Source: Didymodactylos carnosus
Lineage: Eukaryota; Rotifera; Eurotatoria; Philodinida; Philodinidae
Reading direction: 5' to 3'
Assembly: GCA_905250885.1 (NCBI GenBank)
Contig: CAJNOQ010000094.1
Span: 1 to 64,000 of the forward strand
Length of the DNA stretch: 64,000 bases
A model generated the notes under the pieces. That model did not search any database and was not told the origin of the DNA. It saw nothing but the letters and a program-made list of their open reading frames with translations. A program made the position numbers and the translations under genes. This document shows, piece after piece, positions 42,244 to 56,000 of this stretch. Each line of letters starts with the position of its first letter. Position 1 is the stretch's first letter.

Positions 42244-42272
42244 TTAAAAACAAGTTAAAAACAAAACAACTT

Positions 42273-42358
42273 TCAAATTTTATCTGTTCAGTGCGGATTA
42301 TTTATTATTTTTTGTTTTTACAAACAGAAAAAGAAGAAAAAAAATAACAGAAAAAGAT
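42273..42358 (+). repeat. About 90-bp direct repeat, proximal copy
   Basis: This is the proximal partner of 41954-42043. It lies directly downstream of the PSMC5 stop on the minus strand and carries that gene's likely polyadenylation signal. Confidence 0.75.
42301..42306 (-). terminator. Polyadenylation signal, PSMC5
   Basis: AATAAA on the minus strand lies about 60 bp past the PSMC5 stop, inside the proximal direct repeat. A second AATAAA overlaps the stop codon itself. Confidence 0.45.
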
Positions 42359-42365
42359 TAACAAT

Positions 42366-44394
<2,029 letters not shown>

Positions 44395-44734
44395 AAACAG
44401 AGGAGAATACAGAATAGATATGTTTTATTCTAATATTGAATAAATTTATCTAAAACTTATACAAAAATTCAAGTAAGAAACCAAATTTACGACTTGTTTT
44501 CATTTTGTTTTTACAAAAAAACAAAAATAATAAATATATCAGAAGCAAATTTACAATGCGTTAAAGATATTTTTTAATGACTTTTCATTGATGCTTTTTT
44601 TTTTCTACACAAAATGCAAAATTCTTTTGCAATTCGGTAAAAGAGACAAAAATGTCTAAGATGACTAGAAAAAAGTCAATTATTTTGTTTAGAAAGGATA
44701 AAACAACAAAAAACAACAACAACAAATTATAAAA
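44395..44734. other. Spacer between AARS2 and PSMC5
   Basis: This is 340 bp between the AARS2 stop and the PSMC5 start, both on the minus strand. It must carry the AARS2 3' end and the PSMC5 promoter. It is AT-rich, and I see no distinct promoter motif. Confidence 0.6.
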
Positions 44735-47700
44735 CTAAAGATTAACACTTCTATTCTCATTAACAACATCATGAGAAGATTTAATGAGATTCGTCAATTG
44801 AACAAGATTTTCTTCTTTAAAATTTTCATTATCATTTTCTGTTTTAAATATTAATAAATTTTTATATTTATTAATGAGATAAGTTTCATCACTTCTATTA
44901 TTTATGTCTAATAATTTCATGGAAAATTTTTTATCCATTAAATCAATTATATCATTTCGTTTTGTTTCATTATCGATTACAATCATAATAAAATGTTTTG
45001 ATATTGTATTAAAATAGACTATTGATCGTTTTAGCTCATTAACTATGCTTAATAAAGCATGACCAATTTCATTCATTGGTACATCAATATTATGAACAAT
45101 GAAATCATTTTGTTTTTCTTTTAATGTTTTTTTAAATAATTTTACTAAATAATATTTTAATTTTTTTTGTGTTGGCATAACTTGTTGAAAACGTTTCCAA
45201 CATATATCAAATTCCGTATACGGTATTTTCATTTTATCATCAAAATAGGCTATTTTTAACTTATTACCAATAGAATATAATTGATCAATTGATAATCGAT
45301 TTCGTTGTTGTCGATATTCTGTTAATTTTTGTAAAATATCATTATAATAAGATTCACGTGTTTGATGTGCTATATCACCCGTTAAACAATATAAACGTTT
45401 AATACTATTTCCTTTATCATCACATCGGATAACTAAAAAATCATCAATATATTTTGTTGATATTAAATGTGTACCACAGCAAAGTTCTTTTGAATGAAAT
45501 ATTTCATTATTATCATTATTACCAATTTCAATACATCGAACATATTTTGGATAACTTTCATTATCTAATTTAATAATAGTTTTATCATGTTGAATATGTT
45601 CAAAATCAATTTCATTCACTTTTATTGATATATTTTGTTTAATAATTTCATTAAGTTTTTCTTCTAATATTTTATATATATTTGTTGTTGTTGTTGTTGA
45701 TTCTAATAACATAACAGAACTATATTCAAAAATAAATCCACGTTCATTTACCAAACTACTCAATTGTTTTAAATTATTATCATTTAATATTTGACGTAAT
45801 AATTTATTAACTAAATGTAACGTTGTATGATTACGTGTTAATAAGAATCTTCTACGAGAATCAATATGACAAGAAACATTTTTGATTCTATTCATATTTA
45901 AGTTATTATCATTAAATTTATCAAAATGTCCATAATGTAACAAATAATTGTTTATACGTAAAACATGAAGAACATTAAATAAAATAGATGTTGAACTATT
46001 ATCATTATTTAAATGAAATTCAATATGACCATGATCCGATGGTTGACCACCACTTGTTGAATAGAAATTTGTACGATCAAGTAAAATGTAATAGAATGAA
46101 TTTTCATCTATTAAAATTGTATTATCAATAATTTTCATATCATTATCAATAATGGTTTGAATAGTAGAATTAATATCTTTAACACATAATGATTGATTAT
46201 TAAATGTTACATTATCATATTTATAACGATCAATTGTCGATGGAAAGTTTAATTGTTTTAAAATATCAGATAATTTATCTTTATCATAGATAATTGTTTT
46301 ATCATCTTTATTCTTCATCGATTTACCATAAACAGTACCCAATTTTATTTGTTTTTCTCGTTCATTCATAAACTGTTCATAAGCCAACCAATCAACAGTT
46401 ACATTTGGCAACGTTTTTGTATATTCATCAATCATTTCTACTGGAACATTAATATGACTTTGATAACCAGAATATAAACGCCAGATATCGATACCACTTA
46501 GTTTGATTTCAGTAGTATCTATATAGAAAAGAAACAATAAAAAATTTTGCATTTGGCATACATTTTTATGAAAAATGAACAGTTAGTTCGACGTTTCAAC
46601 TAAAAGTATGTTTCTTCTTTGAGCATGGATAAGAAACAAATTAGCAAGGAAGGCATTTTAAATAATCTCTTTTTGCTCTTTAAAACTTTTAATTCACTCG
46701 TTGATTCCGACAGAGTAAACGAACTATTTGTCCTAACAAGAGAAAAAATAAAATTAACTTTTACTTCATATATACTTCATACATTTTTTCTCTTTATAAA
46801 AAACTTGTACTCGAATACATATTTTAGTAAAATTTTCGTGTACTCATACTCATACTTGCCACAAAATACTCGTACTCGAAAAAGTATGTACTCGCCCATC
46901 TCTGATCAATTATACTCTTAGTCAGCTTTCTAATAATAAATGATTAAAACAAAATAAAATGAGACATACCTGTTTGTTGATTTTTCAAATTTTCAATATA
47001 ATTAATTAAAAATGGTTTTGCTCTTTCATATTTCATATAATAATTTAATTCAAAATCTTTGAGTATTTCTACAATACGATTCATATTTTTATTTAATTCT
47101 GGATAGGCGTCATTTAATATTTGTACAACAATTGGCACTAGATAGGATAATAGACCAGGTTTAGCATGAAATATTTCATATGATATACGACAAGCACGTT
47201 CTAACATTTTTCTTAATTTTCCTGCACTATGTGTTTTTTCTGGAAGTAAACCATCATTCATCGATATTGTACACATACGAACATGATCGGCAAGTAAACG
47301 ATAGGCAAATTGATGTTGTTGATCACATAAATCATACGATGGAAATGATGAAGAACAAAACGAATGAATACTATCAAATAATGGTTGAAATAAATCGGTA
47401 TCATAATTTGATATTTTTCCATTTAATACGGCTGTTAAACGTTCAAGTCCGCAACCCGTATCAACGTGATATTGAGGTAATGGACAAAGAGCTAAAAAAA
47501 ACAAATAACCAAATGTAATAGACTATTCACCGAAAAACTACGATAAAAGAATAGCTAGTTTAGTATACTAATATAAACATTTATATAAACGTTTTGACTA
47601 TTTTAACTGTATTCAAGATTACATAGACTTTTTATTAACTTACACTTATCTGTTCGACGTTCATACTGCATAAAAACAAGATTCCATAATTCAACAACAT

Positions 47701-48410
47701 TTGGATCATCTCTATTAACCAAACTCGGATCATTCAAACCCAAATGATCATAATGAATTTCTGTACATGGTCCACATGGACCAGTTTCACCCATTTCCCA
47801 AAAATTTTCTTTCATACCAAATGGTCGTATATTGTGTTTAAGTATACCGAGTTTTAACCAAATGTCACGTGTTTCACTATCTTCTGGTATATTCATTTGT
47901 TCATTGCCTTGAAAATATGTTATAAATAATCGTTCTTTCTTCAAACCATAAACACGTGTTAATAAATCTAATGCCATATGACAGGCGTCCTCTTTAAAAT
48001 AATCACCACCAAACGACCAATTTCCTAACATTTCAAAGAATGTATGATGGTAAGTATCCTTTCCAACATCATCTAAATCATTATGTTTTCCACCAACACG
48101 TATACATTTTTGATAATTTACAACACGTTTATAAATATAATCTTCTGGTCTCTGTTTTTGTAAAAATAAATTTTTAAATTGATTCATTCCACTATTAACA
48201 AAGTATGTTCCAGAATCTTTAGGGGGGATTACGGATGATGATGGTATATAAGTATGCTGATGTTCGTTGACAAAATAATCGACAAATGTTCGACGAACAT
48301 TTGTCGACGGCCATTGAATTGTTGATGTTGATTTCGTTGAACATAAACGATAGTGTGATTTTAAGATGAGACGATAAAAATTACATTTGATCAATTTGCG
48401 CTGATTATGC
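44735..48410 (-). CDS. AARS2: Mitochondrial alanyl-tRNA synthetase
   Basis: This class II synthetase charges mitochondrial tRNA-Ala and clears mischarged serine. Exons (minus): 48410-47644, 47491-46970, 46518-44735, giving about 1023 aa without the start (human about 985). The catalytic part shows GTYFVNSGMNQFKN, QKCIRVGGKHNDLDDVG, THHTFFEMLGNWSFG-like YHHTFFEMLGNWSFGG, and LPQYHVDTGCGLERL. Most family members have DTGMG rather than DTGCG. The editing domain shows NFYSTSGGQPSD, the HxxxH motif HTTLH and the CxxxH motif CCGTH. The basic N-terminal segment (RKLIKCNFYRLILKSHYR) fits a mitochondrial targeting peptide. No in-frame ATG precedes it: the first exon listed begins in phase 2 after a TTTCTAG acceptor, so a short upstream exon with the start remains to be located. 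Confidence 0.92.
46807..46904. mobile_element. Probable hAT-like element end in an AARS2 intron
   Basis: The segment ends CGCCCATCTCTG, the reverse complement of the CAGAGATGGGCG terminus typical of many hAT-superfamily elements. Just inside it are repeated GTACTCG/ATACTC subterminal motifs. It lies in the 451-bp intron 46519-46969. No matching CAGAGATGGG start was found on the other side, so this is a partial copy. The next 8 bases, ATCAATTA, would be one half of a target duplication. Confidence 0.4.
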
Positions 48411-48492
48411 CTAGAAATAAAGAATTAGATACTTGATTTATAATAAGAGAAAAAAAACTACCAATGAGCAATGAGATGCAAAATGTTCTACT

Positions 48493-48524
<32 letters not shown>

Positions 48525-50053
48525 ACAGATGTAGGAAAAGTTTTTTTTATAGAAAATACATACAATCCGCTGATAATCAAACATTGTGGAACTTACACAC
48601 TCACATCCGTTTGCTCAGTTTCTCTATTAAACTAAATCGTATTATAAACCAAATAGCATATATCTAAAATAGAATGTAATAAAAGTTCACCACAAAAGTT
48701 AAAAAAGTTGAGAGATTTTAGTTATTACAATAATTTTATTCTGAATGACACTCCTAGGATTTTCGATAACGATAGAGAAAACTCTCTCTACCTTAAGTTT
48801 TAACACTTTTATGCGCCAGATCTTTGCTGACCATCAAAATAAGTGGTGGACAGTTTTTTAAGTCCTAATTATTTGTCAGTTATTGGCATATAAACACAAA
48901 TGTTTCAATTCTTTTTAAAAAGACTTTCCACATTGACTAAAAACGATCGGAAGCTCTGAGCACTCTATTAAATGAAATGAATCTTCAATCTTCTTGACCA
49001 GTACAGAATAAAAATAGAATCATTATGTTTTAAAAAACGATGAAAATCCGTTTAATTTTTGAATTAATGAATTTTTACCACGGAAGTAGTCTTTAGTTCA
49101 AGAATAATGTCATTGACAATAGACATCAAAGTTCTCAAAATGTCTAAAATGATATAACAGTTTCTCTTTTCAACTATTTACATCAAACACGAATGATTAA
49201 TTAAAAATATTTGAATTGTAAAAGGATAAATGTTTTTTTTAACGTAAGTATAGAAAAAGTGCTAATTTTATGGATTGCGTACAGCATCATCATGCAGAAA
49301 ATGGTTGAATTAGTGTTTAAATTTCAAGATATTTGATATTAGACGAACGACAAACCAGGTTGTGTATTTATTATAACCTCTTATAACTTTCTGTTAAAAA
49401 TTTAATTTTGGTTTCTTGTTTTAAACATTTACTAGTAATCTCAATCAAGAGAAGACATACACACACTCACACACACGCAGAGGGAGGTTATAAACAATGA
49501 AATACAGAAATGAAACAAAAAAAAAGAAAAAAGACAAACACGTTTCACAACGAATAACCGTACAGATCACGAGAAAAATGCAACGAAGAAAAGCGAACGA
49601 GTTCGACAAATTTTGTAATCATACTCAACTAGCTTCTTTTCTTATAACGATTAATAACAAATAAAAGAAAAAAAACGAAAAAAAAACCCATGTGTCAATA
49701 GATAATTTTAAAAAAGAAAAAAAAAAGCAAGAACAACAACAAGAACAACAATAGATTTATTTGAACAGACGAACAATGTTAGATGCGTATTTGATATATA
49801 AACAGTGAATGTGTATGCTTTTACATGAAAAAATGAAAATGACTATAAAAAAAATGAATGGGATGAGAATCGATCGTTTTTTCTCTACAGAACTATACAA
49901 TACACAGAAAACTAATACGAACAAAATACAATGGTGTTTTGTTTTTCCATCGCAAAATAAAATACATAAGAGAAAAAAATTTTAGTTAAAAAATACGCTG
50001 TATATAGGATTTTGAAATAGAAGAGAAAAATTTGATTATTCGATCTGAGTTTT
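48411..50053. other. Intergenic between CNOT1 and AARS2
   Basis: About 1.6 kb, AT-rich, with a CT microsatellite at 48493-48521 and a CA-rich tract near 49459-49482. The missing AARS2 first exon and promoter should be here, and the CNOT1 3' UTR occupies the right part. No other gene is seen. Confidence 0.6.
48493..48521. repeat. (TC)n microsatellite
   Basis: A pure TC run of about 14 units immediately 5' of AARS2 (minus strand GA). It may be part of the AARS2 promoter or 5' UTR. Confidence 0.85.
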
Positions 50054-53000
50054 TCACGTTTTTGTTGTTTGAAATTGTGGAAAACCACGAGTCAATGTAT
50101 GCAATAACCTAAAACAAATATGAAAATAAATTATTGTAAATTACTAAAAACAATAAACAAACCTCTTGACATCTGGAGAAATATTCATAAATTCGCGTGA
50201 CCATAATTTAAGATGTGGATTTCGTACAAGCTCAAGAAATGTTATTAATAAACCCCATGGATGTGGACGATTAGCAACCAAACGTTCAAGTAAAACACTT
50301 AAATTAAAGAGACAGTAGAAATAATGATTAATTAGATTTTACTAATTTTTCAAATACATACCGAACAATTTGTTCTTGCAATGATTCTGAATTAGCTTCA
50401 GCAAATAAATACAAAAGTGTATAACTAAAATAATGTGTATGAGTATTGGGAAATCTCAAATGATTGGCCATGGCATTGAGAAATATATAGCGCCCTAAAA
50501 AGATGAAAAAAAAAATAAGTTAATAAAGCAATATATTGAGAAAATAGCATTTCTCTTTACCTTCTGTATCAAGATCAACAGCTAAATTTTGAAAGATATC
50601 CATTGGCGCCGAATGTGTTATAGAACCGACTAATACTTGTGAGCCTTTCTGTTGTATAGCCGTAATAGCTTGTGATGCAACATATAACACAAGAGCATTG
50701 ATCATACGAATATTATAATGACTACCGGGATCAGCTCCTTGTTGTAAACATGAACGTAATTCAGATAAAAATGTCACGGGAGCACGAGTACGAAGATAAG
50801 AATCGAGATTCTAAATAAAAAAATAACAATAAGATTAATAAAGAAAACAGCAAAATATTACTATGTTTACTAAATGCATCTGATTAAACCATAATACGAT
50901 TCATCATACATAAAGATGGCAACAAATTTTCTCAGAAAGATATAGATCTTAATTTTTTCTGCTTGTCAAGAAATATCCAAGTTTTCAATTACTTACCGCT
51001 TTAAATTTTGGAGGTTGTATATTGTTCGAATAGTTGTATGCTATAAATGGACTATAACTAATGTCATTTAACATATCTACTTTAAAATTAACTAAAAATG
51101 GATCGGGACAACGCATTTGTTTTGGAAAAGCTGATAATACAATGTTACGTAATTGATGTGCAACTAATGGTAATGCATCACAAAAATGATAATAATATTC
51201 ACATAAAAATTCTGGAAAATCGTGTAGTAATAACATGAATGTTTTCAATACACCCTAGTACAATTAGATATTATAGTCAAAGAGAGAATTTCTTTTTTTT
51301 CTTTTACTTTACTTACTTTAAAATAGACTTGAAAACTTTGTGTATGTTCTCCGCTACGAATGAATGGTGCAACTAATCGTAAAGCATCAACCAATAACAA
51401 TGCATACATATTTTGTGTCTATAATTTAAGAATAAGACTGATAATATAACAAATAAGAGCTCAATAAATATTTGTTCTCCATCTATCTAGAAGAAGACCG
51501 AGACATTTTTTTACCTGACGAATATATTTTGAATTGGGTGCCAATAATTTCGACATAAATGCTCTATGTGCAACGATTTCTAACCAAGCAAAGGAAAAAC
51601 CAGTTACACGTTGTGGTCGTAACAGATGCAAAACATTCCTAAAATAATAGCAAAAAAAAGATCTTTTGATTCTTGAACTAATAAGATAAACAGTATAACG
51701 TACGTGAATGCCAGATAAATGTAATACATGACATGATCATTTGTATTTTCAGATGCTGTTGATTCTTGAAATAAATTTAATATAATACGTTGATAAGCAA
51801 TAGGATGAAATTGATCACTTTGTTGATCATCATGATCAACCTGACAGAGTGCCGCTAATATTCCTAATATTCTATTAATTAAATGTATTCTAGCAGCAAA
51901 ATTGGATAAATCTGACGTATGGGTTGTTAACAATGATAAAAAACGACATAAACTCTCTATTCCTTGATGACAACGTATATAATGTGGTGGTTGATTGGCT
52001 GGTGTACTACGTATAATATCGTAAACACTATTAACACACAATTGAATCGTCATACGTAAAAATTTTGCTATTGTATCATCAGAACGAAATATGCCTTGAA
52101 TATTCATCTATAAAAAAAAACCAATGAAAATAGACGTCAAGAGCAACAAATGGGGTTAAAAATCTACGTATTCTCTACATGATGTTCTTGATAGTCTGAA
52201 AAATTTTACTAAACAGAGTAGAAAACAGTCTCTTACTGCAGCACAGCCTAAATAGAGGTAACTCAGGTAGAGAGTAGTAGAATGTATTTAAAACACGAAC
52301 TGTCCTTACTTGCTAATAAACTTTTCACATTTATCTCGAACTTCTAAGAGATCAGGGACCGAGAAACTGACTTTCTAAAAGAATTCTTGATAACTAATGT
52401 TGCTTACTTGATTAAAAACATTCTGAAACGCTTGTTGTTGAGCTATTCGATTTGCCTGTGTAATTGTTATATTAACCCATTCACTAAGAATAAGTTTGGC
52501 TTTAGCGGCAATTGTTGTCGTTTCGATTTCATCATTGTTGAGATATTTTGAACCACTATTGATAACCGATAATGAAATAATAACAAGACGATCAATTTTA
52601 TTCACCGGGGTTGTTGTGTTTGTCTCGTTTGCTGTTGGTGTTGTAGCCGTATTTGCATTTGTTGTGGTGGTTGATGATGAATTTGTCGTTGTCGTCGTCG
52701 TTGACGAAGCAGATGTCGAGCTATCAGTTGATGACGCAGATGATGATGCATAATTCAGTCTTATTATTTCAAGTAAATCGCGAACGCTATAGTAAAACAT
52801 ATATTAACAAATATTCATAGAAAACATGTAGTCCACTTACGCTTCGGCTGGTTGTTTTCCAATTAATGATATACGATGTAATGATTCAATAATAGAGGAA
52901 ATATCACTGTCGGAACATGCTGGTTGCTCAATAAGACATGAGCGAATGAAATGTACAGCAAAATGCAATGCTGGATTATTGCCACTATCGATCAACTACG

Positions 53001-56000
53001 AGAAAATGATAAAAAAAATGAGAATCAAATTGAAGAAACTAAATCATTCTTACTTGTGAAATATGTGCATCAACTTGTCTACAATCTAATAATCGATTTC
53101 GGATTAATGTATTTACAGCGTGAACATTGAATTTAAGTTCGTTTGGACAATCAAGCCAACATCTATATAAAAATAAGTAATCAAACTAGTAAAAGCATAT
53201 GTATATCTCAAAATATACTTTGTCAATTGTTTTGTTATCACAGTTATTTGTAATCTTATATCAATTAACAATTTTAATACGGCCATATGGACATCACGAA
53301 AACGAGTTGCACCTTCGCTATCTTGAGACTGTGCTTGTTGAGTATAATATTCTAATAAATTATAGACGATCTAAACAGAGAAGACAAAAAAAATAAAAAT
53401 TACTTATAAAAATAATAATAATTACAACACACTCACTGTATTCAAAACAGTGGCCAGAGCAGATTGAGCCGCCGATGGTAAAGTTTGTAAATTTGTGCGC
53501 AATATAGTCAGTGAATCAATCAGACGTTGTAGTGGCGCATTGTATGTAAGATTGACTTGTGATTGAATAACTTGCTCAATATCGCTGATTAAACGATCCC
53601 ATAAGGATGGACTATTGTCTTCCATCTAAACATTGAGAAACGTTTTTTAATACACTAAATTTAGTTAGAAATAGAATAGAAGCATAACAAAAACAATCTT
53701 CTTCTTCTTTATTGAGCAAAGTCTAGCACACAGATCTGAAAGATCTAATACTTTATTTCAATTTACTTGAGAAGATTTTAATTAAACAAAAGAAATTAGT
53801 ACCGAATAAATTTTACACAATTTTATTTTGGTTACTAGATACATACTTGTAGAGATTCTCGCTTTTCGTTATCTGACGGTTTGAAACCGGGTATATAATG
53901 TACAAAATCTTCATAAATGGCTAACTGATGTGAATTCAATGGTCCATATTTTAAACGTATTTGTTCTGGTAATTTTTCTGATTGAAAATTATAATTATAT
54001 GGATCAACATTCCACTGCTTTTGTTCTAAACGTGAACGTTGTCTTTGTTCAATATCCGATAACAAACGTGTATCGATATGTTGTATAGCACGACTAATTG
54101 TTATTCGTTGTAATAGACAACAACATAATTCAATATTTGATTGTGCTATTTCATTAGCAGCTTGATTGATCATTTCACGCGTTTTTGCATTTAAATCTGA
54201 ATTTCCGGAAGTTGTTGATGATGCTGCGTTTGAATTTGTATTTGTTTCGTTTGAATTCTGTGTAACACCTAGTACAGTTTGCAAATGATTCCGAATATAT
54301 GTTTGTATTTGTTCTTGTAATGCTGGACGTGCTGTAATTAGTACTAGACCACTACTCAAATATGCAACCATATTACGAGCTGATGTACGCAATTGTTGTT
54401 CATCGGGATTAAACATGAAATCTTTTCGTGCAATTGTTTCAGCTGCACTCGTAGCTACTTTTAATGAACGTTGTACAGTTGTTAATGATTCATTAATAGC
54501 TTGTTCAATTGGTGAATGAATATAAGTTTTTAAACGTGGATGATGTTGAAATAACAATAAATTTGGATTAATTTCTAACATCGTCGATAAACTTTGAAAT
54601 ATAGATGATTTAAAATCGGATAATTTATATTGGGGTTGTGAGGGTACTGGTACAGTAGCATTATTTGTTGACGCAGTTGCACCATTCACGTTTGACGATG
54701 GCACTGTCAAGATTGCATTGGGTATACTGGTCGAAGAGGTTGTGGTAGATGCTGACTGTAAAGCATTTGAAGGTGGGTGATAGGATGGAGATTGTTGAAT
54801 AATAGCAGGATCATTTAATGCCAATGATTGTCCTTGTTGACGTTGTTGTTGATCGTGTTGTTGTTGTCCTTGAACAGAAGATATGAGACTATTTACTGTT
54901 TGATCTTGTTGTTGTAAAGCAGAAAAATGTAACATACCTAATGAAATATGTGATGTTGATAATTGTGCAGGACGAGATAATTGTTTATCGAGTTTTTCAA
55001 AATATTCTTTATTTTGTAATATGTGAGGAATAGGTAGATCCTAAAAAAACACTTAAACTATTAATTCATAGATCACATCAAATTGAACACTTGGGAAAAG
55101 CTAATGCTCTCGTTGATGTCTATGCCGAACCGAGAAAAAAGTTTTAAAATCTTTGAGATTTTCTTCTGGAAAGAAAAAATGCCATAAGTCGTAAAAGGAA
55201 CTTGAAGCAAATCTCTTATACTCATAAGTCATTCGTCTGAAAGCATAGAAATTCTTTTTGAATATTTAACTGTGAGACTAATCTTCGCTATCGTAATCTT
55301 TCACTTACGTTCAATTGTATTTGTAACTGTCTACATAACACTTCTATTTCAAACTTCATATTTAATTTGAATTCAGGTGATTGATGCATTTCAGCCAAAA
55401 CAGACATAATACCCATTAACCACGGGTTTGGTGGTTGAAATATCTGTAGAAGAAAAAACATATCATATTATTTTTTAATGAACATAATCTAGTAAAAATT
55501 CAAATTTACTTTGCTACGAGTACAGGATTCTAATATTTTTGCAATAAATGGCACAACATAAAGTAATTCTTGTGAGCCTGTATGATAGGCTTCAATTGTT
55601 AATGATTTAAGATCTAAATCCTAGAAATATTTCACATCATTTACATTATTTATCAAAATAAAATCTTTTTTTTTATACATACAATAGCTAATATGGGTTT
55701 ATTTTTTCCAATTGTTATTATTCCAAGCCAATGGCCAAGATTTTTGAGTAATGCACGATCTGGTATATTATTCATTTGTTTATCACCCAATAATAATATC
55801 TGAAATAAATAAAAATATGAGGGAAAAAATATAGAACAGAAAGTCATTTTTTATTACTTTTATATTTCGATGTGTTTCACCCAACACAGTATCGAATAAT
55901 ATATGAACATTTAATGTTGATACAAAACCGGCATAGAGTGTATGAAAATTAGGTTCAATTGAAACACGTTTCATCACTAAATATTGTGCTACCCATTGCC

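Noticed and set aside
48411-48540. Upstream AARS2 exon ending at the GTAGTT or GTAAGA donors
   Set aside because: In the required phase both candidates run into a stop with no ATG.
52496-52753. 85-codon plus-strand frame rich in Val and Asp
   Set aside because: It is the antisense reading of the Ser/Thr repeat in the CNOT1 coding exon 52786-52408.
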